Shown: one piece after another, positions 35,121-43,173 of the stretch
Layout: each line of letters starts with the position of its first letter
Numbering within the stretch: the stretch's first letter is position 1
Source of the DNA: an uncultured Chitinophagaceae bacterium
GTDB taxonomy: Bacteria; Bacteroidota; Bacteroidia; Chitinophagales; Chitinophagaceae
Direction: 5' to 3'
Length of the DNA: 55,044 nt
Assembly (NCBI GenBank): GCA_938017685.1
Contig: CALIIL010000119.1
Coordinates: forward strand, 1-55,044
Translations under genes and position numbers: made by a program
The notes under the pieces: model-generated
What the model was told of the DNA's origin: nothing
Databases searched by the model: none
The model's input: the letters and a program-made list of their open reading frames with translations, nothing else

Positions 35121-35750
35121 ATGAACAAATCCCGCATATTTATACTCGTATTTTTAATGTTACTAGGTGTAGCATTCCTTACATTTTATTATAAAAGTTA
35201 TAAAGAAGCGCCGCGTGCCTTGCCTAAGATTGGTAACCCAGGACACAAGGTTGGTGACTTTGAGTTTATTAATCAAAATGGGATGAAGACAACCCAGGAG
35301 GATGTAAAAGGAAAAATTCGTGTGGTGGAATATTTCTTTACAACATGTCAAGGCATTTGTCCTACCATGAACGAGAATTTGTCTAAAGTATATAAAGCAT
35401 TTAGGGGTGATCCAGATATTTTGTTCATGTCTCATACCGTTGATCCAGATACAGACTCGGCTGAGCAAATGAAGCGCTATGCTGAAAGATTTGACGCCGA
35501 TCCTAACCAATGGATATTTCTTACAGGAGAAAAAAAGGCCTTATATGATATGGCCGTGCAGTCCTACCTGATAACTGCAGTGGATGATAAAGATTATAAT
35601 AAAAAAATTACACCTGACTTTATACACTCGCAGTATCTTGTATTGGTAGATAAATACGATAACATTCGCGGAGCTTATGACGGAACCGATATGGCTAAAG
35701 TAAATAAGCTCATGAATGATATTGAAAGCTTGAAGAAGGAGAAGAATTAA
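35121..35750 (+). CDS. SCO1/SenC-family copper chaperone (second of two)
   Basis: A 209-aa membrane-anchored SCO protein: N-terminal helix (about 6-24), copper site TTCQGICPTMNE (Cys-x3-Cys), and distal histidine in DFIHSQYLVLVDKYD. It resembles the first SCO at 17905-18615 in architecture but is clearly diverged, so two SCO proteins coexist. One may serve cytochrome oxidase and the other redox or copper homeostasis, as in other bacteria with two; which is which cannot be told. Confidence 0.9.
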   Translation: MNKSRIFILVFLMLLGVAFLTFYYKSYKEAPRALPKIGNPGHKVGDFEFINQNGMKTTQEDVKGKIRVVEYFFTTCQGICPTMNENLSKVYKAFRGDPDILFMSHTVDPDTDSAEQMKRYAERFDADPNQWIFLTGEKKALYDMAVQSYLITAVDDKDYNKKITPDFIHSQYLVLVDKYDNIRGAYDGTDMAKVNKLMNDIESLKKEKN

Positions 35751-35780
35751 TATAGTCCACCTAAGCTTGACAAAGGGCAC

Positions 35781-36833
35781 CTACCTAATCTTATTACTCA
35801 AATAAAAGCCAATTGAATATTGATTGCGCAAATACACTTGCTTACTTACAGACTGGTCATAGTTGGCTCCAAAACGCCAAGTGAAGCGCAGATGGTCGAG
35901 GAATACAAAGTGAAAGGCATTGCTTATTTCAAATTCATATCGTTCTATAAAGCGAAGATCCTTTCGGTCGCAAAATATTTTAGTGGTATTCTCCCAATAG
36001 ATGTTCTTTCTTATGGGCATAACAGGTGCATTAAAAAGTGCGTGTATTCCGTAGGCGACTTCTCGCTTTTTACCTCGCTCTACTCCATACAGTATTTCTT
36101 TGTTGCGTGTGTCGAATAATTCTTGGTTTTTAATTCTTGTTGTTTTGCCAGCGGCTAATCCTATTTCTGCTCGAGCGTACTTCCATAACTTATAACTCAT
36201 GCCTAAGCTGTATATACTGTAGCCGGGCGAATTATAATCGGTGTAAAGGGTCTCAATGAGCGTGTCGGCCTTTCTATCCATTGTATATCTATAGCCTTTA
36301 TGCAATTGGGTCTTAATATTTACGGAGCTAGTAATTTTTATTTTTTTGTGTTTGGTAGGTATATGTAGGCTGTTATTTAAGCGCAGTATATCTTCATTTT
36401 TTACACCTATGCTATCGAAGTATTTGCGGTAGCCTAGTTCGTTAAAAAAACGAGTTTGTATTTTAAAATACTTGGTTTTAAAATCATTATTTAATGTGAG
36501 GTTATAATAAAAGTGTAGGTTATTGGCTTCTTGTTTTTTTTGTTCAGTATCGTTGTGGTAGCTAAATGCTGTAGCGGTGGCATAAAAATCATAAAAGAGC
36601 CTGTTGTAGAAATCGTAATCTTGGTCTTTCTTTTTAATACTATTACTTTCTTTCTTTTGTTGTTGGTGATTATCTAAAAGTGTGTCATATGGTTTGGGTC
36701 TTCGGTTTTCATCTATAGTATCTTGTTGCATATTAAAAATAGCATTACCCAAGCCGTTCTGTTGCGCACAACTGCTCTTGCTATAGAATATACTTAGCAG
36801 TAGGATAATGCCATATAAGTGAACCCCATTCAT
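35781..36833 (-). CDS. Outer-membrane beta-barrel protein, unknown family
   Basis: A 350-aa exported protein with a signal peptide (hydrophobic start, cleavage near SCAQQ, about 24), a polar linker rich in Gln, Lys and Asn, then regular amphipathic strands (FHFYYNLTLNNDFKTKYFKIQTRF class, IKITSSVNIKTQL, YSIYSLGMSY, NAFHFVFLDHLRFTWRFGANYD), ending YSIGFYLSNKIR. This pattern fits an outer-membrane barrel; it recalls DUF3078/DUF481-like barrels but I cannot fix the family. 13 nt separate it from the small secreted protein transcribed before it. Confidence 0.65.
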   Translation of the reverse strand: MNGVHLYGIILLLSIFYSKSSCAQQNGLGNAIFNMQQDTIDENRRPKPYDTLLDNHQQQKKESNSIKKKDQDYDFYNRLFYDFYATATAFSYHNDTEQKKQEANNLHFYYNLTLNNDFKTKYFKIQTRFFNELGYRKYFDSIGVKNEDILRLNNSLHIPTKHKKIKITSSVNIKTQLHKGYRYTMDRKADTLIETLYTDYNSPGYSIYSLGMSYKLWKYARAEIGLAAGKTTRIKNQELFDTRNKEILYGVERGKKREVAYGIHALFNAPVMPIRKNIYWENTTKIFCDRKDLRFIERYEFEISNAFHFVFLDHLRFTWRFGANYDQSVSKQVYLRNQYSIGFYLSNKIR

Positions 36834-36846
36834 ACATTATAATTTA

Positions 36847-37269
36847 TTATCGCATCCCAACTTCATTATTCAAGGGTATGCTTACTACTAAGTTACTGCC
36901 CTGTTCCTCCATAGGATATTGGCCTTGAGCAATAACGTAATTTTCATCTAAGCCCAAGGGTTCTGTGATTTCGAATGGCAGTTCCGTATCTTCTTCAAAC
37001 ATAAATGTCGAGGCAAAGGATAACTCTTTATAAACGAGTGGTTGGCTTTGTTCCAATGCTTCTTGGTCAAATTTGATCAGTAGTTCATGACTGTTGGTTG
37101 CGTAAGTTATAGGCATAGCGCCATTATCTTCTGTAATGACACATACGCCTAATCCTGAGCAGCCTTTGCTCTTGGCGCCTATCTTGCCTTTTACTTTTAC
37201 TTCTTTATCGGTAGCGGCTAATAGGAGTAATGGGAGCATAATAAGGGCTAATATTTTTATTGTTTTCAT
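36847..37269 (-). CDS. Small secreted protein, paralogue of the 38649-39110 product
   Basis: A 140-aa exported protein: signal peptide (cleavage after LLLAA, about residue 18), then KGCSGLGVCVITEDNG and ending QGYP..., LGLDENYVIAQGQYPMEEQGSNLVVSIPL. I do not recognise the family. It aligns by eye with the protein at 38649-39110 over most of its length: a [CG]-x(3)-G-x-C pair near the start, a 'LEQSQPLVY/LEETQPDKY' block, acidic residues leading to a proline, then LGLxxxYxxxxG. Both probably have a disulphide. Function unknown. Confidence 0.65.
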   Translation of the reverse strand: MKTIKILALIMLPLLLLAATDKEVKVKGKIGAKSKGCSGLGVCVITEDNGAMPITYATNSHELLIKFDQEALEQSQPLVYKELSFASTFMFEEDTELPFEITEPLGLDENYVIAQGQYPMEEQGSNLVVSIPLNNEVGMR

Positions 37270-37343
37270 GTTTTTTGTTTTTTTAGTTTTTGGGCAAAGC
37301 AGTAGCTAAGAGGTGGAGTTGTTTTCTAGTTTTAGATGCAACT

Positions 37344-37955
37344 TTATTTAAAAATATGCTTAGGTATTTCTTTATTTTTAGGGTACCAAGTACTATTGTA
37401 ATCTAAGTTTATTGCTAAAATCTCATATTCTTGATTATCTATCAAACAATTAATAAACTTTAGATTTTTCTTGTTCAAACTCATTTGAACATAATTAACC
37501 CAGCTAAAAATTATTGTGTATTTTCTGTGGCTAATTGTGTCATTTGGTTCAACAATAACAATTTTTGCTAAAAAGCTATCAAGTGAAATTTTTCCATTTA
37601 AGTCATTAATTTGATTGGGTTTAAAGGCATTATTACATAAATCATGTTGGATATCAGCAAAGCACTTCCCTCCAAGATTGCTGAAGTTACTTTCTACTAG
37701 CTGACCTTGCGAGTTAAATATTAAAATACTTCCCAATCCACAATATTTATTTAAGTAATAATATCCACTTTGATCTTTTGCAGTAACCAACTTTCCACCG
37801 CCAATTTTATTTTTGTGAATTTTAATGATGTCCTTAATTGTTTCTCTTTTTGGTTGCGAATATCCCATTTGTTTAAATTGCCATTTCTTATAAATAAAAA
37901 GTCCTCCAAAGAGAATAAAGATTATTAATATCACAAATAATATAATTTTTTTCAT
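37344..37955 (-). CDS. Membrane-anchored hypothetical protein
   Basis: A 203-aa protein with one N-terminal membrane helix (residues 3-24, IILFVILIIFILFGGLFIY) and a periplasmic body with cysteine pairs (YCGLG, KCFAD, LCNNAF). GGKLVTAKDQSGYYYLNKY and LIFNSQGQLVESNFS suggest a small beta-domain. Family not recognised. Same strand as its neighbours, with 58-75-nt gaps to either side, so it may be part of a run of small envelope genes. Confidence 0.6.
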   Translation of the reverse strand: MKKIILFVILIIFILFGGLFIYKKWQFKQMGYSQPKRETIKDIIKIHKNKIGGGKLVTAKDQSGYYYLNKYCGLGSILIFNSQGQLVESNFSNLGGKCFADIQHDLCNNAFKPNQINDLNGKISLDSFLAKIVIVEPNDTISHRKYTIIFSWVNYVQMSLNKKNLKFINCLIDNQEYEILAINLDYNSTWYPKNKEIPKHIFK

Positions 37956-38013
37956 AATGTTTTAATTAAAAATTGAAGACAAGAGTGACAAAATTACTGT
38001 TATTAATAACTGC

Positions 38014-38580
38014 TTACTCTACTAGATCCATATTAATTAGTATTATGGATACCTTATCTCTCAAACCTTGTTGTTGCAATTCTTGTATATAATCTATGTC
38101 AGTAACTTTTTCATTAAATCCTAAAAATTTGGCATAAGTCAAAATGACAACTATTGGTTTAAATATTAATTGATTCTCCTTAGCATTCAAACAGTTTAAT
38201 TGTTGTTTAAATAATGGACTAAGGTTTTTTCTTATTTTTGCACGGTCCATTAAACTGTTATCTTTTATTAATTGAGTAGTAGTAGATCGCACTCCCATGT
38301 GACATAAGTTAGTATCTTCTGTAATAATTAAGTTTAGGTTGCTGTCCGTCGTCATTATAACATTGTTGGCATTGAGTTCTTGATTAACTTTATTGAACAT
38401 TGAATTGTCTTTTATTCGAAACAAGTAGTCATAATCGATATTCCTTTTATTTAATAGTGCAATAACTGAATTGTCGGTTTCAATACGTGGTGTTTTAACA
38501 CCATAAAATTTTAATAAAAGTGGCTTGCAAGAAGTAAATGTTATAATACTAATGTAAAAGGCAATAATATATCTAATCAT
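38014..38580 (-). CDS. Small lipoprotein, unknown function
   Basis: A 188-aa predicted lipoprotein: the signal peptide ends in ITFTSC-K, with the lipidated cysteine near residue 18. The remainder is mixed alpha/beta with several N and D residues and no motif I recognise. Same-strand neighbour of two secreted paralogues. Function not assigned. Confidence 0.6.
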   Translation of the reverse strand: MIRYIIAFYISIITFTSCKPLLLKFYGVKTPRIETDNSVIALLNKRNIDYDYLFRIKDNSMFNKVNQELNANNVIMTTDSNLNLIITEDTNLCHMGVRSTTTQLIKDNSLMDRAKIRKNLSPLFKQQLNCLNAKENQLIFKPIVVILTYAKFLGFNEKVTDIDYIQELQQQGLRDKVSIILINMDLVE

Positions 38581-38590
38581 GTTATTTTAT

Positions 38591-38645
38591 AAATTTAAGT
38601 AATAATGGAGTGAATGGTTATTATTCACCTCCATTATTTAAATTT
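38591..38645 (-). terminator. Long hairpin between two secreted-protein genes
   Basis: AAATTTA...AATAATGGAG.TGAAT pairs with ATTCA.CTCCATTATT...TAAATTT (about 22 bp with two bulges, 7-nt loop), filling the 68-bp gap after the 38649-39110 gene. There is no clean U-tract, so it may be an attenuator or a transcript-end stabiliser. Confidence 0.5.
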
Positions 38646-38648
38646 GAA

Positions 38649-39110
38649 TTAGTATTTACCTAAGTTAATTATGAAAACATCACCTTCATCTTTAACTTCA
38701 AAATCGCCTTCAACTTCTAAAGCTCTATCAGCGTTTAGTCCTAAAGAGTTTAGAATGTTAGCAGGAATTAAATCATAATCACCATCAAAGCTGTAAGAAC
38801 CGTTTTCAAAATCTGAATATTTATCGGGTTGTGTTTCTTCTAAAACTTTCTTACTCACAATTATAATAAGATTGCCATCATCATCTACGCCTATGCCATG
38901 ACTATTTGGGTTATAAGCCTCTTTGGGGTCTACTCCAACACTAATTTTTAATTTACAAATCCCTTTACTCGGACAATTGCCTTCATCATCCATAGATTTC
39001 TTTTTACCGAACGTCAGTGTTACATCAACTGTTATTTTAGGTTTTGCTTGTAAATCACTACTAATACCAATTAATAAAACTGCTATAATTCCTAATATTA
39101 TTTTTCTCAT
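38649..39110 (-). CDS. Small secreted acidic protein, paralogue of the 36847-37269 product
   Basis: A 153-aa exported protein: signal peptide (cleavage after DLQA, about 22), GNCPSKGICKLKISVGV (Cys pair), acidic repeats (VDDDGNLIIIVSKKVLEETQPDKYSDFE, FDGDYDLIPANILNSLGL) and an end EGDFEVKDEGDVFIINLGKY. Aligns with the 140-aa protein at 36847-37269 in cysteine spacing, the QP-x(2)-Y block and the LGL block, so the two are paralogues 1.4 kb apart on one strand. Function unknown. Confidence 0.65.
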   Translation of the reverse strand: MRKIILGIIAVLLIGISSDLQAKPKITVDVTLTFGKKKSMDDEGNCPSKGICKLKISVGVDPKEAYNPNSHGIGVDDDGNLIIIVSKKVLEETQPDKYSDFENGSYSFDGDYDLIPANILNSLGLNADRALEVEGDFEVKDEGDVFIINLGKY

Positions 39111-39531
39111 AACATAAATCGGTTTTAAGGAAAACCATACCTTTTTATAAATTGCCTACTTATTTAGTATTGGGTTTCGGCGGTTATCCCGTTTGGGCTT
39201 TTTTGTAACTCATAGGCTGTATATTATATTTGTGTTATACAAAGCCTTCGAGTTTTTTGTGTAAGGTGAGCAAGTTTATTTTGTTTGAGCCTAGGTTGTA
39301 ATTTTTTTTCTGTCAACCCACTCTTTTATATTCTTGTTCACTTTTTTGTTTTTGTATTGCGCAATAGCTTGGTTAAAAAGCTTGATACAAAGATGGCTGC
39401 ATTGATAACAGCTCAACAACTTTTGTTACCTATTTGTTATGTGTTTTTTGCCGATATTTTATAGCACATGTTTTATGTGTTTTTATACTTTATTATATTG
39501 TATATGTAATAATCTCAGTATCTTTCCGTTA
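39111..39531. other. About 420-bp gene-free stretch upstream of the structured RNA
   Basis: A/T-rich sequence with several T-runs. I see no credible protein gene. It contains the promoter region of the 38649-39110 gene and, at its right end, the promoter for the structured RNA (TTG 39498-39500 and TATCTTTC 39519-39526). Confidence 0.4.
39519..39526 (+). promoter_or_regulatory. -7-like element (TATCTTTC) for the structured RNA
   Basis: TATCTTTC differs from TAnnTTTG only in the last base; a TTG lies 19 bp upstream (39498-39500). A start near 39532 would give a transcript of about 195 nt ending in the T-tract at 39722-39728. Confidence 0.4.
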
Positions 39532-39728
39532 ATATTATTGCGCACAGCTGCGGCTTGGATACTCATGTAAAACCACCTTTTACAAAATTAGTTTCCCAAT
39601 TATTTGTAGCAACAGTATTTGTAGCGCCCCTCACGGGGTGCTTGCATCTACTTGTTGTTGGTTTTGGGAACAGGTATGGTGGTACCTACATGAGAATCAA
39701 TACAGGTTAAGGCTTGCACCCTTTTTTT
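39532..39728 (+). ncRNA. Rod-shaped structured RNA, 6S RNA candidate
   Basis: Five nested helices stack into one long rod: CTCATGTA 39562-39569 with TACATGAG 39687-39694; ACCACC 39572-39577 with GGTGGT 39678-39683; GTTTCCCAA 39591-39599 with TTGGGAAC 39664-39671; CAACA 39610-39614 with TGTTG 39653-39657; and an apical hairpin GCGCCCC 39624-39630 with GGGGTGC 39635-39641 (TCAC loop). A weaker closing stem involves TGCGGCTT and AAGGCTTGCA, followed by T7. A rod of about 195 nt with internal bulges resembles 6S RNA, which binds and sequesters RNA polymerase. The alternative is a structured 5' leader of the XRE gene at 39750. The structure is well supported; the family name is a guess. Confidence 0.5.
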
Positions 39729-39749
39729 ATTGATTAAACCATTGTTTGT

Positions 39750-40100
39750 ATGAATAAAACGCAGCTGCCACCACACTTGCCTGAAACCTTAAAAGCATTA
39801 CGTATTTTCTCAAACTACTCTCAAAAATATATATCAAGCATACTTTCTGTAAAACAAAGTACCGTTTCTGATTTGGAAAACGTAATAATAAAGCCTTGTA
39901 ACGAAAAATTGAGTGCTATATCAGCACTCTATGAAATAAGTATTGAAGATTTGTTATTATTAGCTAAGCAGAGTCCACGAGATAATATTACCATTGCCTT
40001 AAATTATTTAAAAAGTAACGGTGCTGCAAAACCGACCCAAGAAGATTTTGAATTATTTGAGCGATTCTACAGACAACGATTTAAAAACATAAGTAAGTAA
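39750..40100 (+). CDS. XRE-family helix-turn-helix regulator
   Basis: A 116-aa protein with a Cro/C1-type HTH (about residues 10-66: ALRIFSNYSQKYISSILSVKQSTVSDLENVIIKP) and a short helical C-terminus (about 70-116, ending FELFERFYRQRFKNISK). No effector domain. Located 22 nt after the T-tract of the structured RNA and with no obvious promoter of its own, so it may be expressed by read-through. Targets unknown. Confidence 0.75.
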   Translation: MNKTQLPPHLPETLKALRIFSNYSQKYISSILSVKQSTVSDLENVIIKPCNEKLSAISALYEISIEDLLLLAKQSPRDNITIALNYLKSNGAAKPTQEDFELFERFYRQRFKNISK

Positions 40101-40105
40101 CTATC

Positions 40106-40898
40106 TTAATCTTCGCTAGTAAGTACGCGCGTAATATTGGTCACTAGCTTACGCGGTGTAAATCGTTGTATAAATAGTAGAAAGTTGTTCATGTATCCCG
40201 GCACAGCAACTTGCTTACGGCTCATCATAGCTTCAAATCCTTTTTCAGCCACTTCAACGGCGGTTGGTAGTTTTTTGTCTTTAAATAAAAGAGCTGTTTG
40301 TTGCTTGTGCATTCATTGCAAAATTTGTAGCGGTAGCTCCAGGACAATAAGCTGTTACATATACATTGGTATCTTTAAGCTCATTGCTTAAAGCTTCGGA
40401 GAGGCTGAGCACATAAGATTTTGTGGCAAAATATACTGCCATTAACGGTCCAGGTCTAAATGCAGCAGTAGAAGCTACGTTTAATATATGACCAGTATTT
40501 TTTGTCTTCATTACAGGGAGAAAAGCATGACATAAATAAGTGAGCGTTTTCATGTTCAAGTTTATTTGCTGTTCTATTTTGTCCCAGTCTTGATCTTCAA
40601 ATTTGCCATAATCGCCCACGCCGGCATTGTTTACTAAGTACTCAATAAATGCTCCCTCACTCTTAATAGCATCAACTACGTATTGTACTTCGCTCATTTT
40701 AGACAGGTCGTTGGCAAAACTAGCTACTTGAATACTATAATTATTTCTCAACTCATCGGCCAGTTGATAGAGCTTATCCGAGCTGCGTGCAATTAAAATA
40801 AGGTCATGACCGTTCTTGGCAAATATGTGACTCAGTTCTAGACCAATGCCACTGCTTGCACCAGTAATAAGGGTAACCTTTTTTAAAGATTGAGACAT
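40106..40898 (-). pseudogene. Short-chain dehydrogenase with a frameshift near its C-terminus
   Basis: An SDR oxidoreductase read in two frames. Frame one (40898 down to about 40283) has the cofactor motif TGASSGIG (14-21), NNAG and the active-site YFATK, and should continue after NAQATN. It instead ends in SFI-stop. The expected continuation (ALLFKDKKLPTAVEVAEKGFEAMM to FTPRKLV and the end) is read in a second frame that overlaps it and stops at 40106. One added or two lost bases near 40285-40295 would restore one ~265-aa SDR. It may be a recent inactivating mutation or an assembly error. The active site is upstream of the break. Converges with the XRE gene. Confidence 0.8.
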
Positions 40899-41005
40899 AC
40901 AGTCACAAACCTATACCATTTTTTATTAATTAGTATATCTAATGAGCAATTGGTTCATTTGTTACAAAAAGGACTTTCTCAAGACTTGAACCCATAATAA
41001 TGAAC

Positions 41006-41013
41006 TATTTTTG
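41006..41013 (+). promoter_or_regulatory. -7 promoter element (TATTTTTG) of the TlpA-pyrD operon
   Basis: Exact match to TAnnTTTG, 16 nt before ATG 41030. It falls within the longer possible frame from 41000, supporting the 41030 start. Confidence 0.5.
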
Positions 41014-41029
41014 CAGTCATCATTTACGT

Positions 41030-42142
41030 ATGAAATATTTAATATTCTTCCTTTCATTTATTCTCTTGTTTTGTAGTTGTCAAGAGGGTGCGCAAATAAG
41101 TGGTAAAATTAAAAAACTACCTAAGCAAACACTTATTTTAGAAGAGATGACCTTGGGTAAACCCATCTTTATAGACTCTACAACATCGAGTGATGATGGT
41201 GCTTTCAATTTAAAAGTGAATACGAATGAAGAAAAGATGTATCGCATATCTTTTATTAATGAACGCTATATTATGTTAGCTCTAGAGAAGGGTGATCATG
41301 CTAAGATCGAAGCTAATTGGAATAATTTAGAAAACTATCAGGTAGATGGTTCACAAAAATCAGAGATCTTAAAAACATTCATACTAGGCACACGCTCAAG
41401 TATTGTATCGCTCAATACGATGCAAATGATTGTAGATACCTTAAGAAAGCAAGGAGTATCAGATTCTATGCAAAAGGCATCGGTAGATGCACTGGCTTTG
41501 GAGAATACGAAGTTCATGGATTTCATAAGACAGTTTGCCGATACAACAACCAGTGTGGCTTCTGCCTTGATGGCGGTTAATTTAATTAATCCAAAATTTG
41601 AAGCACCCTTCATTAAAGGTTTTTATGAAGAAATAGAAACGAGATTCCCAGGCTCTACAATGGCTAAAGAATATAAAGATCGATTTAATGGAGTTCCAAC
41701 CAATGATGTAGAACCAACAGTATCAAAAAGTGGTGAGCCAGCTCCTGATTTTGTCTTGAAGAGTACAGAGGGTAAGGATATTTCTTTAAGTAGTTTTAGG
41801 GGGCAGTATGTATTAGTAGATTTTTGGGCAAGCTGGTGCAAGCCTTGTCGTGTTGAAAATCCGGCGGTTGTAAAAGCATTCAATCAATTTAAAGATAAAA
41901 ACTTTACTGTGCTTGGCGTAAGCTTAGATACAGACAAAAATAGTTGGAAGAAAGCGATAAAGACGGACGGCCTTACTTGGACACATGTAAGTGACTTGGT
42001 AGGTTTTGGCAGTCCTGTTGCTCAGCTTTATAAAATAAATTCGATACCAGCCAATATTTTGATTGATCCTAATGGAAATGTGGTGGCTAAGAATTTGCGA
42101 GGAGAAAATTTATTGAAGACTCTTGAAAAGACATTAAAATAG
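41030..42142 (+). CDS. TlpA-like thiol-disulfide oxidoreductase lipoprotein (DUF4369 + thioredoxin fold)
   Basis: A 370-aa lipoprotein. The signal peptide ends at a lipobox near LLFCSC (C15/C17). The N-terminal half is a DUF4369-like beta domain ([18 protein letters not shown]); the C-terminal half (about 225-370) is an AhpC/TSA-thioredoxin domain with the active site WCKPC (C270, C273) and the cis-Pro segment [12 protein letters not shown]. It reduces disulphides or supports cytochrome c maturation in the periplasm, as do the many Bacteroidota paralogues. Start 41030 is used because it begins at the signal peptide. pyrD follows after 2 nt and is probably co-transcribed. Confidence 0.9.
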   Translation: MKYLIFFLSFILLFCSCQEGAQISGKIKKLPKQTLILEEMTLGKPIFIDSTTSSDDGAFNLKVNTNEEKMYRISFINERYIMLALEKGDHAKIEANWNNLENYQVDGSQKSEILKTFILGTRSSIVSLNTMQMIVDTLRKQGVSDSMQKASVDALALENTKFMDFIRQFADTTTSVASALMAVNLINPKFEAPFIKGFYEEIETRFPGSTMAKEYKDRFNGVPTNDVEPTVSKSGEPAPDFVLKSTEGKDISLSSFRGQYVLVDFWASWCKPCRVENPAVVKAFNQFKDKNFTVLGVSLDTDKNSWKKAIKTDGLTWTHVSDLVGFGSPVAQLYKINSIPANILIDPNGNVVAKNLRGENLLKTLEKTLK

Positions 42143-42144
42143 AC

Positions 42145-43173
42145 ATGTACAATTTAGTAAAAAAAGTATTGTTTAAATACGACCCGGAAGATGTTCATTA
42201 TAAGGTCATGAACTGGCTGACCACTGCTTACAAATCCGGCTTAGGTCGCAGATTTTTGGAGAGTAACTATTCTTATAAGCATAAGAGTTTGGAGCGAGAG
42301 GTCTTTGGAATAAAGTTTAAAAACCCTGTAGGCTTAGCCGCTGGCTTTGATAAAGATGCACGATTTATTGATGCGTTAAGTTGTTTAGGTTTTGGCTTTA
42401 TAGAAATAGGAACGGTTACTCCTAAGCCACAAGATGGCAACGAAAAGCCGAGGCTATTTCGCTTGGCTGGTGATGCTGCTATTATTAATAGAATGGGTTT
42501 TAATAACTTAGGAGTCGAAGCCGCTGCTCAGCAATTAAAAGAAAGAAAGTCCGATGTAATTATTGGCGGCAATATTGGTAAGAACAAAGTAACACCCAAT
42601 GACAAAGCATTGGATGATTATGCCATTTGTTTCAAAACATTATACCCATTGGTTGATTACTTTGTAGTGAATGTAAGCAGTCCTAATACACCTAACCTGC
42701 GCGAGTTACAAGAGAAAGAGCCTTTGCGTAATTTACTATTGCATGTACAGAATTTAAACTTGGCAACACCTAAACCCAAACCTATACTTTTAAAAATTGC
42801 ACCTGATTTGACATTTACTCAGATTGATGATGTATTAGATATATTACAAGAGTTAGACATGGCTGGTATTGTAGCAACCAATACAACGATTGATAGAAAT
42901 GTGGTTGATGCTGAACCAGAAATTATTGATGAGATTGGACCAGGTGGATTGAGCGGTAAACCCTTACGTGAAAAAAGTACGGAGGTTATTAAATACATTG
43001 CTAAAAAGACTAATGGCAAGTTACCCATTATTGCAGTTGGTGGAATTTTTACTGGAGAAGATGCTAAAGAAAAATTAGATGCCGGAGCATCATTAGTTCA
43101 AGTTTACACTGGTTTTATTTACGAAGGTCCAACCATTGTTAAAAATATTTGTAAGACGCTTGCTGAGACTTAG
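42145..43173 (+). CDS. pyrD: Quinone-dependent dihydroorotate dehydrogenase
   Basis: A 342-aa class 2 DHODH: an N-terminal helical extension (residues about 1-45) for quinone and membrane contact, then the TIM barrel with [12 protein letters not shown], the substrate-binding NRMGFNN, the catalytic base region [18 protein letters not shown], and the FMN-phosphate motif [24 protein letters not shown]. Catalyses the fourth step of de novo pyrimidine synthesis, with electrons going to the quinone pool. Adjacent to the TlpA-like gene with a 2-nt gap. It overlaps the convergent GT39 gene by 4 nt. Confidence 0.96.
   Translation: MYNLVKKVLFKYDPEDVHYKVMNWLTTAYKSGLGRRFLESNYSYKHKSLEREVFGIKFKNPVGLAAGFDKDARFIDALSCLGFGFIEIGTVTPKPQDGNEKPRLFRLAGDAAIINRMGFNNLGVEAAAQQLKERKSDVIIGGNIGKNKVTPNDKALDDYAICFKTLYPLVDYFVVNVSSPNTPNLRELQEKEPLRNLLLHVQNLNLATPKPKPILLKIAPDLTFTQIDDVLDILQELDMAGIVATNTTIDRNVVDAEPEIIDEIGPGGLSGKPLREKSTEVIKYIAKKTNGKLPIIAVGGIFTGEDAKEKLDAGASLVQVYTGFIYEGPTIVKNICKTLAET

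Noticed and set aside
40281-40312. Programmed frameshift in the SDR gene
   Set aside because: The needed shift is +1 and the sequence around AGC TCT TTT ATT TAA has no known slippery or stimulatory signal. SDR genes are not known to use recoding. A mutation or error is simpler.
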